Assembly: GCA_020633495.1 (NCBI GenBank) | Contig: JACKDR010000009.1 | Span: 1-64,000 of the forward strand | Source: Kofleriaceae bacterium | GTDB lineage: Bacteria; Myxococcota_A; Polyangia; Haliangiales; Haliangiaceae | Length of the DNA: 64,000 nucleotides | Reading direction: 5' to 3' | Shown: piece by piece, positions 19,748-27,670 of the stretch | Layout of the letters: every line of letters starts with the position of its first letter | How positions within the stretch are numbered: position 1 is the stretch's first letter | Translations under genes and position numbers: made by a program | Notes under the pieces: generated by a model | The model's input: the letters and a program-made list of their open reading frames with translations, nothing else | Database searches by the model: none | Told to the model about the DNA's origin: nothing

Positions 19748-20979
19748 GGACCTCCCGGGCAGCCGAAGTCCGGGATGGGCTGCTCGGCGGCGGCGCACTG
19801 CTGGGGCTCGTCGTCGCAGGTGCCGTCGGCGTCGCAGGTGGGCTCGTCGGGCGGCCAGCAGTTGGGGTCCGACGGGTCCATGCAGGGAGTGTCGCAGTTC
19901 CCCGACGGATCCGTGCAGCCCGGATCGCAGAGGGTCGGGTCGGCGAGGCAGGGGTCACACATCGCCGGGTCGAGGGCGCACGGGTCCTCGCACAGCCACG
20001 GGTACTCGAGGCACGGATCGCACATCTCCGGGTGCAGCAGGCACGGGTCGCACAGCTCGGGGTGCTCCGCGCACGGGTCGTCGCAGGTGCCGTCGGGGCC
20101 CGGGTCGGGGCACTCGCACAGCTCGGGGCGGGTCTGGCACGGGTCGCACAGCGACGGGTCGGCCAGGCACGGGTCGCACAGCTCGGGGTGCTCCGCGCAC
20201 GGGTCACAGAGCGAGGGGTCGAGCGCGCACGGGTCCTCGCACAGCGACGGATCCTCGAGGCACGGATCGCAGTTCGGCGTCCCGTCGGGGCACATGCACA
20301 GCGTCGGATCCTGCAGGCACGGATCGCACAGCGCGGGATCGATCGCGCACGGATCCTCGCAGCCCTCGGGGCCGCACGGGTCCTCGCACAGCTCGGGGAA
20401 CTGCTCGCAGGGGTCCTGGCACAGCTCCGGGTTCATCGCGCACGGGTCGCAGGCCTCGGGGTAGAGCGCGCACGGATCGCCGCACGCCTCGGGGTCCCAC
20501 TGGCACGGATCGTTGCACTCCTCGTCGGGGACGCCGGGCGGGCACCACGGCGGGTGGCCGCCGCCGTCGCAGCCGGGCTCGGGCGGCGGGACGTCGGGAT
20601 CGGTGCAGCCGTGCTCGGTCACCATGCCGAGGTCCCAGGGCGCGCTCGGCGCGCAGACGTCGAAGTGGGCGACCCCGCCGACGTCGGCGGCGCGATAGGG
20701 GTGGACGCCGTCGGCGGCGAGGATCTCGAGGCGGTAGCCGGCCCCGGCGGGGATGTCGAGGCGGAAGGTGCCGTCGCTGGCGACGGGGGTGGTGGCGATG
20801 ACCTCGTCGCCGGCGACGACGCGGGCGCCGATCACCTGGGCGCCGAACGAGGTGCGATCGACGCGGCCGTTGATGGTCTGGCTGTCGGCGCCGCCGACGC
20901 AGCCGGCGGCCGCGCCGAGGGCGGCCAGCAACAGGGCAGGAAGCGCGCGGCCTGCGGGCCGCCAGGTACAGGGATGCAT
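19744..20979 (-). CDS. Lipoprotein with about 20 Cys/Asp-Pro-Cys repeats
   Basis: About 411 residues from the ATG at 20979, with GAGGAGAG upstream; the signal ends in a lipobox (ALGAAAGC). An N-terminal beta domain of about 100 residues (carboxypeptidase-regulatory-like: VDRTSFGAQVIGARVVAGDE, DGTFRLDIPAG) is followed by a tail. The tail is built almost wholly of 9-11-residue units of the pattern D-P-C-x4-P-x-L/A-C, for example DPCLEDPSLC, EDPCALDPSLC and DPCAEHPELC. About 21 units cover 19858-20520. The regular Cys pairs suggest disulfide-stapled turns in an extended surface rod. It is the first gene of the sigma/FecR operon. Confidence 0.85.
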   Translation of the reverse strand: MHPCTWRPAGRALPALLLAALGAAAGCVGGADSQTINGRVDRTSFGAQVIGARVVAGDEVIATTPVASDGTFRLDIPAGAGYRLEILAADGVHPYRAADVGGVAHFDVCAPSAPWDLGMVTEHGCTDPDVPPPEPGCDGGGHPPWCPPGVPDEECNDPCQWDPEACGDPCALYPEACDPCAMNPELCQDPCEQFPELCEDPCGPEGCEDPCAIDPALCDPCLQDPTLCMCPDGTPNCDPCLEDPSLCEDPCALDPSLCDPCAEHPELCDPCLADPSLCDPCQTRPELCECPDPGPDGTCDDPCAEHPELCDPCLLHPEMCDPCLEYPWLCEDPCALDPAMCDPCLADPTLCDPGCTDPSGNCDTPCMDPSDPNCWPPDEPTCDADGTCDDEPQQCAAAEQPIPDFGCPGGP

Positions 20980-21176
20980 GGGGGGTTCTCTCCTCGGTCC
21001 CGGTCGTGGTTGCGGTTGCGATTGCGGTTGGCTGAGGTCGAGGCGCGCGCTCCCCCCTTCGTGCCCCACGCCGCCAGATCCTTCGCCGAAAAGCGCACCC
21101 CGCCCCACCGGTCCTGGTGTCACCCACCCCGGGCGCCACGACACCCGAGGATCTTCAGCAACTTGCGCCAGAAGCC

Positions 21177-21350
21177 GAGATCCGGACGCGACGGGTGTCA
21201 GCCACCCGTACCGGCCGCGACCGAGATCCGGACGCGACGGGTGTCAGCCACCCGTACCGGCCGCGACCGAGATCCGGACGCGACGGGTGTCAGCCACCCG
21301 TACCGGCCGCGACCGAGATCCGGACGCGACGGGTGTCAGCCACCCGTACG
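21177..21350. repeat. Four tandem copies of a 46-bp hairpin repeat
   Basis: Copies start at 21177, 21223, 21269 and 21315 at an exact 46-bp period; the last is truncated. Each carries ACGGGTG-TCAGC-CACCCGT, a perfect 7-bp hairpin with a 5-nt loop. The array separates the Cys-rich lipoprotein operon from the 3' end of the amino-acid dehydrogenase gene. The dehydrogenase stop codon (21336-21338) lies inside the hairpin of the fourth copy. The copies look identical over the shared part, so the expansion is recent. Confidence 0.95.
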
Positions 21351-22385
21351 GGCGGCGGCGAGGCGGGCGCGGGCGAGTCGGACGGCCACGTCGCTCGGCC
21401 GCTCCCGGGAGGTGCGGGCGGCGGCCAGGACCTCCGCGGCGGTGGCGCCGAGGGCGTCGATCAGGGGGCCGCGGTCGGCCAGGCCCATCACGGTCAGGCC
21501 GATGCCGTCGATGACGGCGCCCGCCGAGGCGATGACGTCGGGGACCACCAGCAGGCCGCGCGCGACCGCGGCGTCCTCGGCGGCGGGCGACGCGACGACG
21601 TTGTTGGCGGCGCCGCACACCGCCCACGCCCGCATCGCCGCGACCGCGGCCTCGTCGAGGACCCCGCCGATCGCGCACGGCGCGACGACGTCGACCGCCT
21701 CCGCGAGGATCGTCGCCGGCGCGCCGACGCGGGCGCCGGTCTCGTCGGCGACCGCCCGCGCCCGGCCGTCGTCGACGTCGGCGACCACGACCTCGGCGCC
21801 CGCCGCGACCAGCGCCCGCGCCGCCGCGGCGCCGATCGCGCCCGCGCCCTGCACCGCCACGCGCAGCCCGGCCAGCGCGCCGCTGCCCCTGCCGCCGCCG
21901 CCGCCGCCGCCGCCGCCGCGCGCCGCGACGCACGCCTCGACGCAGCGGACCAGCCCGCGCGCCACGCTCGCCGCCAGCGCCTGCTCCTCGGTGTGGACCC
22001 AGCGGCACCGCGACGCCATCGCCGCCAGGTCCGCCGCGGTGGTGCCCAGGTCCCCGGCGGTGCGGAACAGCCCGCCCAGCTCGGCGATCCGCTCGCCCAG
22101 CACCGCGAACGCCCGCGCCCGGTCGAGGCCGGGACGATCGATCACCACGCACTTGCCGCCGCCGGCGTCGACGCCGCCCAGGGCGCACTTGATCGTCATC
22201 GCCTGGGCCAGGCGCGCGGCGTCGGCCAGCGCGGCGTCGACCGACGGGTAGGCCCGGGTCCGCACCCCGCCGGCCGCCGGCCCCAGGGTGACGTCGTCGA
22301 TGACCAGGATCGCCTCCAGCCCCGAGGCCTCGTCGCGCCACAGCACGACGCGCTCGACCCGGTGCTCGCGCATGCGCTCGAACAT
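21336..22385 (-). CDS. Leu/Glu/Phe/Val-type amino-acid dehydrogenase
   Basis: 349 residues. The N-terminal substrate domain has the glycine-rich catalytic segment GGVDAGGGKCVV with Lys78. The C-terminal Rossmann domain has VAVQGAGAIG. The family performs NAD(P)-dependent oxidative deamination of amino acids; overall length and motifs fit the leucine/valine/phenylalanine dehydrogenase group better than glutamate dehydrogenase. A run of about nine Gly is inserted in the hinge before the Rossmann domain, encoded by a GCC/GGC run near 21891-21918. There is no ribosome binding site, and the start lies only 17 bp from the divergent folA start. The last codons and stop are formed by a copy of the 46-bp repeat. 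Confidence 0.85.
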   Translation of the reverse strand: MFERMREHRVERVVLWRDEASGLEAILVIDDVTLGPAAGGVRTRAYPSVDAALADAARLAQAMTIKCALGGVDAGGGKCVVIDRPGLDRARAFAVLGERIAELGGLFRTAGDLGTTAADLAAMASRCRWVHTEEQALAASVARGLVRCVEACVAARGGGGGGGGGRGSGALAGLRVAVQGAGAIGAAAARALVAAGAEVVVADVDDGRARAVADETGARVGAPATILAEAVDVVAPCAIGGVLDEAAVAAMRAWAVCGAANNVVASPAAEDAAVARGLLVVPDVIASAGAVIDGIGLTVMGLADRGPLIDALGATAAEVLAAARTSRERPSDVAVRLARARLAAARTGG

Positions 22386-22388
22386 GGG

Positions 22389-22394
22389 TAGATT
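22389..22394 (+). promoter_or_regulatory. TAGATT -10-like element for folA
   Basis: TAGATT lies 8 nt before the folA ATG, inside the 17-bp gap between two divergent start codons. Any -35 element must lie within the dehydrogenase coding sequence. Confidence 0.45.
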
Positions 22395-22402
22395 CTCGCG
22401 CG

Positions 22403-22948
22403 ATGTCCGCCTCGCCGCGACCCTTCGACTGCGTCGTCGCCGCCGACGCCGCCTCCGGCATCGGTCGCGACAACGACCTGCCCTGGCCGCGCCTGCGCGA
22501 GGACCTGCGCTTCCTCAAGCGGCTGACCCAGGAGGCGCCGGCCGGCCGCCGCAACGCCGTGGTCATGGGCCGCAAGACCTGGGAGTCGGTGCCGTCGAAG
22601 ATGCAGCCGCTGCCCGGCCGGCTCAACGTGGTGCTGTCGCGGCACCCGCTCGACGTCGACACCCTGCCCGACGGCGCGATCATGGCGTCGTCGCTCGACG
22701 ACGCGCTGATCCGCTGCGACGACGACCCGTCGATCGACCGGGTCTTCATCATCGGCGGCGCCGAGATCTACCGGCTCGCCTTCGCCGACCCCCGCTGCCG
22801 CGACGTCTACCTGACCCGCATCGCCGCCCGCTTCGACTGCGACACGTTCCTGCCGCCGCTCGAGCCGACCTTCGCGTTCGCCGAGACCCTGGCCCGCCAC
22901 CAGGAGCACGGCATCGACTACGCGATCGAGCGCTGGCGCCGGGTCTGA
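22403..22948 (+). CDS. folA: Dihydrofolate reductase
   Basis: The 181-residue enzyme reduces dihydrofolate to tetrahydrofolate with NADPH. Active-site features are [10 protein letters not shown] (acid Asp34), [10 protein letters not shown] for cofactor binding, [12 protein letters not shown], and the C-terminal [13 protein letters not shown]. Several of these, especially WESVPxKxxPLPGR and WPxLRxD, look more like eukaryotic DHFRs than like E. coli FolA. It is convergent with thyA, with 10 bp between the stops, which fits a functional pair since thymidylate synthase regenerates its substrate. No ribosome binding site precedes the ATG. Confidence 0.94.
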   Translation: MSASPRPFDCVVAADAASGIGRDNDLPWPRLREDLRFLKRLTQEAPAGRRNAVVMGRKTWESVPSKMQPLPGRLNVVLSRHPLDVDTLPDGAIMASSLDDALIRCDDDPSIDRVFIIGGAEIYRLAFADPRCRDVYLTRIAARFDCDTFLPPLEPTFAFAETLARHQEHGIDYAIERWRRV

Positions 22949-22958
22949 GCCGGCCGCC

Positions 22959-23795
22959 CTACACCGCGACCGCGAAGCGGATGAACGGGTGGTGCTGGTA
23001 GCCCTCGAGCGCGATGTCGTCGAACGTCTGCGCGAGGGTCGGCTTGGCGGCCAGCACCAGGCGCGGCAGCGGCATCGGCTCGCGCGCGAGCTGGGTCTTC
23101 AGGCCCTCGACGTGGTTGAGGTAGACGTGGGCGTCGCCGAGGGTGTGGACGAAGTGGCGGGCGACCAGCCCGCACTCCTGCGCCATCATCGACTGCAGCA
23201 GCGCGTAGGACGCGATGTTGAACGGTACGCCGAGCGCCAGGTCCGCCGAGCGCTGGTACAGCTGCAGGTCGAGCCACTGGCCGCGGGGGTGCGCGTCGTC
23301 GATGCCACCGACGTGGAGCTGGAAGAACGCGTGGCACGGCGGCAGCTTCATCTTCGGGACGTCGGCCACGTTCCAGGCGCTGACGATGATCCGCCGCGAC
23401 GCCGGGTTGTCGCGGATCTGATCGAGGGCCTGCTGGATCTGATCGATGCCGCCCGCGCCGCCCGCGCCGCCCGCGCCGCCCGGCGTGCCGCCCCAGTGCC
23501 GCCACTGGAAGCCGTAGATCGGCCCGAGCTCGCCGTCGGCGTCGGCCCAGGCGTCCCAGATCGGCGTGTGCTGGGTCAGGTCGTCGTTGATGTTGGTGGC
23601 GCCGCGCAGGAACCACAGCAGCTCGCGGACCACCGCCGAGAACAGCACCTTCTTGGTGGTCACGATCGGGAAGCCGTCGCGCAGGTCGTAGCGGGTCTGG
23701 GCGCCGAACACCGCCAGGGTGCCGACCCCGGTGCGGTCCATGCGGCGCTCGCCGCGCTCGATCACGTCGCGAACCAGGTCGAGGTACGGGCGCAT
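22959..23795 (-). CDS. thyA: Thymidylate synthase
   Basis: The 278-residue ThyA converts dUMP and methylene-tetrahydrofolate to dTMP. Conserved segments are [42 protein letters not shown], the nucleophile Cys154 in [21 protein letters not shown] and [10 protein letters not shown] short Gly/Ala repeat (GGAGGAGGAGG) is inserted after [10 protein letters not shown] and explains why it is slightly longer than the 264-residue E. coli enzyme. TAAGAC lies 7 nt before the ATG. It shares a divergent upstream region with the HAD gene. Confidence 0.96.
   Translation of the reverse strand: MRPYLDLVRDVIERGERRMDRTGVGTLAVFGAQTRYDLRDGFPIVTTKKVLFSAVVRELLWFLRGATNINDDLTQHTPIWDAWADADGELGPIYGFQWRHWGGTPGGAGGAGGAGGIDQIQQALDQIRDNPASRRIIVSAWNVADVPKMKLPPCHAFFQLHVGGIDDAHPRGQWLDLQLYQRSADLALGVPFNIASYALLQSMMAQECGLVARHFVHTLGDAHVYLNHVEGLKTQLAREPMPLPRLVLAAKPTLAQTFDDIALEGYQHHPFIRFAVAV
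23448..23483. repeat. 9-bp direct repeats inside thyA
   Basis: Tandem CCGCCCGCG units (Gly-Gly-Ala codons on the minus strand) create the Gly/Ala insertion in thymidylate synthase. The frame is kept. Confidence 0.85.
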
Positions 23796-23920
23796 CCCGG
23801 AGGTCTTACCACCGGGGCCTGATCGCCGCCGCCGTCGTCGCCGCCGCTACGCCGCCGCCGTCACCACCCTCCGCCCGGCGCGGCCGCCGGCGCCGCCGAT
23901 CGTGGCATCCTGGGGGCCGC

Positions 23921-24769
23921 GTGCCCGGCCCCGCCCCCGCCCAGCTGCCCGAGCTGCTCGATCAGTACGACGGCGTCCTCGTCGACGCCTACGGCGTGCT
24001 CTGCGACTCGCAGGGCGCGCTGCCCGGCGCGGCGGCGCTGATCGAGGCGCTGCAGCTGCGCGGCCGCCCGTGGGCGGTCGTGACCAACGACGCGTCCCGC
24101 CTCGCCGACACCGTCGCCGCCCGGCTCGAGCGCTTCGGCGTCGCGGTCCCCGCCGACCACGTCATCACCTCGGGCTCGCTGCTGCCGGCGCACTTCGCCG
24201 CCCACGGCCTGGTCGGCCGCCGCTGCGCCGTCCTCGGCCCCGCCGACTCGGTCCGCTACGTCGAGGCCGCCGGCGGCGTCGTCGTCCACCCCGCCGATCG
24301 CGGCGCGCCGCTCGAGGCGATCGTCGTGTGCGACGACGCGATCGATCCGTTCCTGCCGACCATCGAGGCCACGCTCGGCGCGGCGGTCGCCGCCCTCGAC
24401 GCCGGCGTCGAGCTGGCGCTGGTGCTGCCCAACCCCGACCTGGTCTACCCGCGCGGCGCCGGCGAGTGGGGCCTCACCGCCGGCACGATCGCCGCGATGA
24501 TCGAGACCGCGCTGCACCGCCTGCGCCCCGGCGCGCCCTGCTTCGTCGCGCTCGGCAAGCCGCACGCGCCGATGTACGCCGAGGCCCGGCGCCGCGTCGG
24601 GCCCGGCCGCGTCCTCGCGATCGGCGACCAGCTCGACACCGACATCGCCGGCGCGCTCGCCGCCGGCATGGACGCCGCGCTGGTCGCCAGCGGCGTGTCG
24701 CGGTGGCGCCCGGGGCTGACGCCCGAGCCGACCTGGCTGCTCGACGCGCTGACCCCGGCGCGGCCCTGA
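23921..24769 (+). CDS. HAD-IIA family phosphatase
   Basis: The 282-residue GTG-initiated HAD hydrolase has motif I VDAYGVLCD (nucleophile Asp22), motif II VVTND, the motif III Lys in ALGKPHAPMY and motif IV AIGDQLDTDIAGA. The usual second Asp of motif I is replaced by Tyr24, as in one HAD-IIA branch (TIGR01459-like) where Trp or Tyr is found there. The expected activity is hydrolysis of a small phosphomonoester; the substrate is unknown. It is divergent from thyA and 67 bp upstream of the carotenoid oxygenase gene. Confidence 0.85.
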   Translation: MPGPAPAQLPELLDQYDGVLVDAYGVLCDSQGALPGAAALIEALQLRGRPWAVVTNDASRLADTVAARLERFGVAVPADHVITSGSLLPAHFAAHGLVGRRCAVLGPADSVRYVEAAGGVVVHPADRGAPLEAIVVCDDAIDPFLPTIEATLGAAVAALDAGVELALVLPNPDLVYPRGAGEWGLTAGTIAAMIETALHRLRPGAPCFVALGKPHAPMYAEARRRVGPGRVLAIGDQLDTDIAGALAAGMDAALVASGVSRWRPGLTPEPTWLLDALTPARP

Positions 24770-24824
24770 TCGCGCGCGCCGGAGACGGGCGCCGCCGCCG
24801 CTCGCGCCGCCGCGACGCCGGCGG

Positions 24825-24830
24825 TACGCT
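24825..24830 (+). promoter_or_regulatory. TACGCT -10-like element
   Basis: TACGCT is 6 nt upstream of the carotenoid oxygenase ATG and identical to the elements at 12339 and 40625. No ribosome binding site lies between. Confidence 0.45.
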
Positions 24831-24836
24831 GCGCCC

Positions 24837-26258
24837 ATGGCGCAGCCCCGCCCGCGCGACGTGCCGGCCGTCCCCGCCGACGACGTGATCGTCCAGCGCC
24901 TGTGGCGCACCGACCTGCCGCGCGAGCACGGCTTCACGCCGCTCGAGGTCCGAGGCCAGCTGCCCGCCGAGCTGCGCGGCACGCTGTGGCGCAACGGCCC
25001 CGGCCTGTTCGGCCTGTTCGGCCGCCCGTACACCCACCCGTTCGAGGGCGACGGCGCGATCACCGCGGTCCGCCTCGGCGACGCCGCCACCGGCGCGGTC
25101 CGCGTCACCGACACGCCGGGGCTGCGCGCCGAGCGCCGCGCCGGCCGCATGCTCTACGGCCTCGGCGTGCCGTGGCTGCGCCGGGTCCGCAACGCCCTCG
25201 GCGCCCGGGTCAAGAACACCGCCAACACCAGCGTCCTGGTGTGGCAGGACCGCGTCCTCGCGCTCATGGAGGCAGGCCGCCCCGTCGAGCTCGACGCCCG
25301 CGAGCTGCGCACGATCGGCGAGACCGACCTCGGTGGCGTCGTCGGTGGCGCGTTCTCGGCGCACCCGCACCGGGTCCCGGCGCGGCGCGCCACCTACAAC
25401 TTCGGCGTCGCCTACGGCCGCCACCACCGGCTGCGCCTGTACGAGCTGCCGGACGTCGGCGCCGCGCGCGTGGTCGCCGAGGTGCCGCTGCGCTACCCCG
25501 CGATGCTGCACGACTTCGTCGTCACCGACCGCCACGCGGTGTGGCTGATCCACCCGCTCGCGCTCGACCTGCCGCGGCTGCTCACCGGGCGCGGCGGCTT
25601 CGCCGACGTCTTCCGCTGGCAGCCCGACCACGCCAGCGAGGTCGTCGCGATCCCGCTCGATCGCCCGGACGAGGTGGTCCGGTTCGACGTGCCGCACTGC
25701 TGGCAGTGGCACTTCGCGTCGGCGCGTCGCCGAGCCGACCACGAGGTCGTCGTCGACTACGTCCGCTACCCCGACGCGTCGTCGCTGCGCGGCCTGAGCC
25801 GCGGCCCCACCGGCGACGGCTTCGCGCCCGGCACGCTGCACCGCGCGGTGATCGATCTGACCGCGCGGCGCCTGCGCACCGAGCCGGTGGCGGCGCGCGC
25901 CTGCGAGTTCCCGCGCGTCCACCCCGACCGCGAGGCCGGGGCGTGGCGCACCGTGTGGGTCAGCCTCGACGACGATCGCGCGGTCGGCGCGATCGACGCC
26001 GACACCGGCGCGATCGACGCCTGGCCGCTGCCCGCCGGCCACCGCGGCGGCGAGCCGGTCGTGGTGCCGCGTCGCGGCCGCGACGGCGAGCGCGACGTCT
26101 GGATCCTGGTGCAGTGCTACGACGGGGTCGCCGATCGCAGCGGCGTGCTGATCTTCGACGGCGCCCGCTTCCCCGACGATCCGGTCGCCGAGGCCTGGTT
26201 CGATCACCGCATCCCGGTGACCTTCCACGGCGTCTGGCAGGCGGAGGCGTCGGCGTGA
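24837..26258 (+). CDS. Carotenoid cleavage oxygenase
   Basis: The 473-residue member of the carotenoid oxygenase (RPE65/ACO) family has all four iron-binding His visible: His176 (SAHPHR), His225 (MLHDF), His292 (WQWHF) and His464 (TFHGVW). The early segment LRGTLWRNGPGLF is typical. These non-haem iron dioxygenases cleave a double bond in a carotenoid or stilbene to give aldehydes. The stop overlaps the GTG of a small Dabb-like gene, so the two products are made together. The substrate cannot be told from the sequence; no carotenoid biosynthesis genes are in the window. Confidence 0.92.
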   Translation: MAQPRPRDVPAVPADDVIVQRLWRTDLPREHGFTPLEVRGQLPAELRGTLWRNGPGLFGLFGRPYTHPFEGDGAITAVRLGDAATGAVRVTDTPGLRAERRAGRMLYGLGVPWLRRVRNALGARVKNTANTSVLVWQDRVLALMEAGRPVELDARELRTIGETDLGGVVGGAFSAHPHRVPARRATYNFGVAYGRHHRLRLYELPDVGAARVVAEVPLRYPAMLHDFVVTDRHAVWLIHPLALDLPRLLTGRGGFADVFRWQPDHASEVVAIPLDRPDEVVRFDVPHCWQWHFASARRRADHEVVVDYVRYPDASSLRGLSRGPTGDGFAPGTLHRAVIDLTARRLRTEPVAARACEFPRVHPDREAGAWRTVWVSLDDDRAVGAIDADTGAIDAWPLPAGHRGGEPVVVPRRGRDGERDVWILVQCYDGVADRSGVLIFDGARFPDDPVAEAWFDHRIPVTFHGVWQAEASA

Positions 26259-26602
26259 GCGGCGCCGGCCCCGCGCCCGGCGCCGGCAGCGACGCCGACG
26301 GCGCGATCGACCACTACTGCTTCGTCCGCCTGCGCGACGACCACGCCACCGCCGACGGCCGCGCCGCGATCGCCGCGCACCTGCGCGCGACCCTGGCCGG
26401 CGCGCCCGAGGTCGTCGCGGTCGCCGCCGGGGTCCCCGCCGACGACAGCGCGGCGTCGTGGGACGTGTCGCTGGTGATCCGGGTCGCCGACCTCGACGCC
26501 TGGCGCCGCCTCGCCGCCCGGCCCGCGATCGCGGCGCTGCTCGACGACTGGCTGCCGGCGCGCGCGGTCGTCGTCAAGGCCTGGAACTTCGCGGTCAGGT
26601 AG
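26255..26602 (+). CDS. Small Dabb-like (stress-responsive alpha/beta barrel) protein
   Basis: 115 residues starting at a GTG that overlaps the carotenoid oxygenase stop (GTGA). It has the pattern of the Dabb ferredoxin-like fold: an initial strand with His (DHYCFVRLRDD), a helix (AAIAAHLRATLAG), a 'P-E-V' turn, a strand with SWDVSLVIRVADLDAWRRL, and a final strand VVVKAWNF. Such dimers bind small hydrophobic molecules or act as enzymes on aldehydes and polyketides. Coupling to the oxygenase suggests it handles the cleavage substrate or product; this is an inference. Its end overlaps the end of the convergent rluA-type gene by 8 bp. Confidence 0.65.
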   Translation: MSGAGPAPGAGSDADGAIDHYCFVRLRDDHATADGRAAIAAHLRATLAGAPEVVAVAAGVPADDSAASWDVSLVIRVADLDAWRRLAARPAIAALLDDWLPARAVVVKAWNFAVR

Positions 26603-27587
26603 GGGCGTCCGGTCCCGCGGTCGACGCCGCGGCGGCGTCGGCCGGGGCGTCGCTGCCGTCGCTGCCGTCGCTGCCGTCGCTGCCGTCGCGCGCCCCGGCG
26701 CCGCGCAGGCCGTCGAGCCAGCGGGCCAGATCGTCGGGCAGCGGCGCCTCGAAGCGCACGACCTCGCCGGTGGTCGGGTGCACGAAGCCGAGCACCGCGG
26801 CGTGCAGGGCCAGCCGCGGCGGCCGCCGCCCCCACCGCCGGGCGCGCTCGCCGCCGTGCTGGGCGTCGCCCAGCACCGGGTGCTCGAGCCCCGCCAGGTG
26901 CAGCCGGATCTGATGGGTCCGACCGGTCTCGAGCCGCGCCGCCACCACGGTGGCGTCGTCGAGCCGCTCGACGACGCGCAGGTGGGTGACCGCGCGCTTG
27001 CCGCGCAGCGGCCGGTCGACGGTGACGTCGCCGGGTAACGCGCCCGCCACCACGGCGCGGTACTCGCGCTCGACGTCGTGGGTGGCGAAGCGCTTGCCCA
27101 GCGCGTGGTTGGCCGCCGAGGTGCGGGCGAACACCAGCAGACCGCTGGTGTCGAGGTCGATCCGGTGCACCAGGTAGACCTCGCCGGTGCCGCGGCGGGT
27201 CAACAGGTCGAGCAGGTTGCCGCGATCGCTCTCCGGCGTCGGCGCGGTCACCAGCCCGGCCGGCTTGTCGACCACGATCACCGCGTCGTCCTCGTGGACG
27301 ATCCGGTACGCCGGCAGCGCCGCGGCGTCGACGTCCCGGGCCGCCGCGCCGACCCCCGCGGTGGCGCGATCGAGGGCGCCGCCGAGCACGGCCTCGACGA
27401 CCTGGCCGGCGCGGACCGGCCGGCTCGCCACCTTGACCCGCGCGCGATCGACGAAGACGCCGCCGATGTCGACCAGGACCCGGGCCCGGCGCCGCGACAG
27501 CCCGGCGATCCGGCGCGCCAGCAGCTGGTCCAGCCGGAGCCCCTCCTCGTCGGGTCCGACCTCGAACCGCTCGCGCTGTGCCGACAT
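26595..27587 (-). CDS. RluA-family pseudouridine synthase
   Basis: 330 residues: an N-terminal S4 RNA-binding domain (RLDQLLARRIAGLSRRRARV) and a catalytic domain with HRIDLDTSGLLVFARTS (catalytic Asp near residue 140), RTHQIRLHL and HPVLGDAQHG. It isomerises uridine in 23S rRNA or tRNA; the exact position (RluC/RluD-like) cannot be assigned. The C-terminus carries four Gly-Ser-Asp units and an Ala/Asp tail absent from typical members. TACCCT lies 9 nt before the ATG and no ribosome binding site is seen. Confidence 0.92.
   Translation of the reverse strand: MSAQRERFEVGPDEEGLRLDQLLARRIAGLSRRRARVLVDIGGVFVDRARVKVASRPVRAGQVVEAVLGGALDRATAGVGAAARDVDAAALPAYRIVHEDDAVIVVDKPAGLVTAPTPESDRGNLLDLLTRRGTGEVYLVHRIDLDTSGLLVFARTSAANHALGKRFATHDVEREYRAVVAGALPGDVTVDRPLRGKRAVTHLRVVERLDDATVVAARLETGRTHQIRLHLAGLEHPVLGDAQHGGERARRWGRRPPRLALHAAVLGFVHPTTGEVVRFEAPLPDDLARWLDGLRGAGARDGSDGSDGSDGSDAPADAAAASTAGPDAPT
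26652..26687. repeat. Four 9-bp repeats in the rluA-type gene
   Basis: Four exact GCTGCCGTC units encode a Gly-Ser-Asp repeat at the protein C-terminus without disturbing the frame. Confidence 0.9.
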
Positions 27588-27596
27588 CTGCCGCGC

Positions 27597-27602
27597 AGGG
27601 TA
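27597..27602 (-). promoter_or_regulatory. TACCCT -10-like element (minus strand)
   Basis: TACCCT is 9 nt upstream of the pseudouridine synthase ATG on the minus strand, with no ribosome binding site. Confidence 0.35.
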
Positions 27603-27655
27603 ACCCGGATCGCCGGGGCCGCCACCGGACCGTGGCCCTCTCGGGCGCGCTCGCG

Positions 27656-27661
27656 TATCCT
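27656..27661 (+). promoter_or_regulatory. TATCCT -10-like element
   Basis: TATCCT is 9 nt upstream of the TTG chosen as start of the PEGA/TPR gene, and helps choose that start. Confidence 0.4.
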
Positions 27662-27670
27662 CTCCGCGCC

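Noticed and set aside
21177..21350. CRISPR array
   Set aside because: The 46-bp units are contiguous with no unique spacers and contain internal hairpins; no cas genes nearby.
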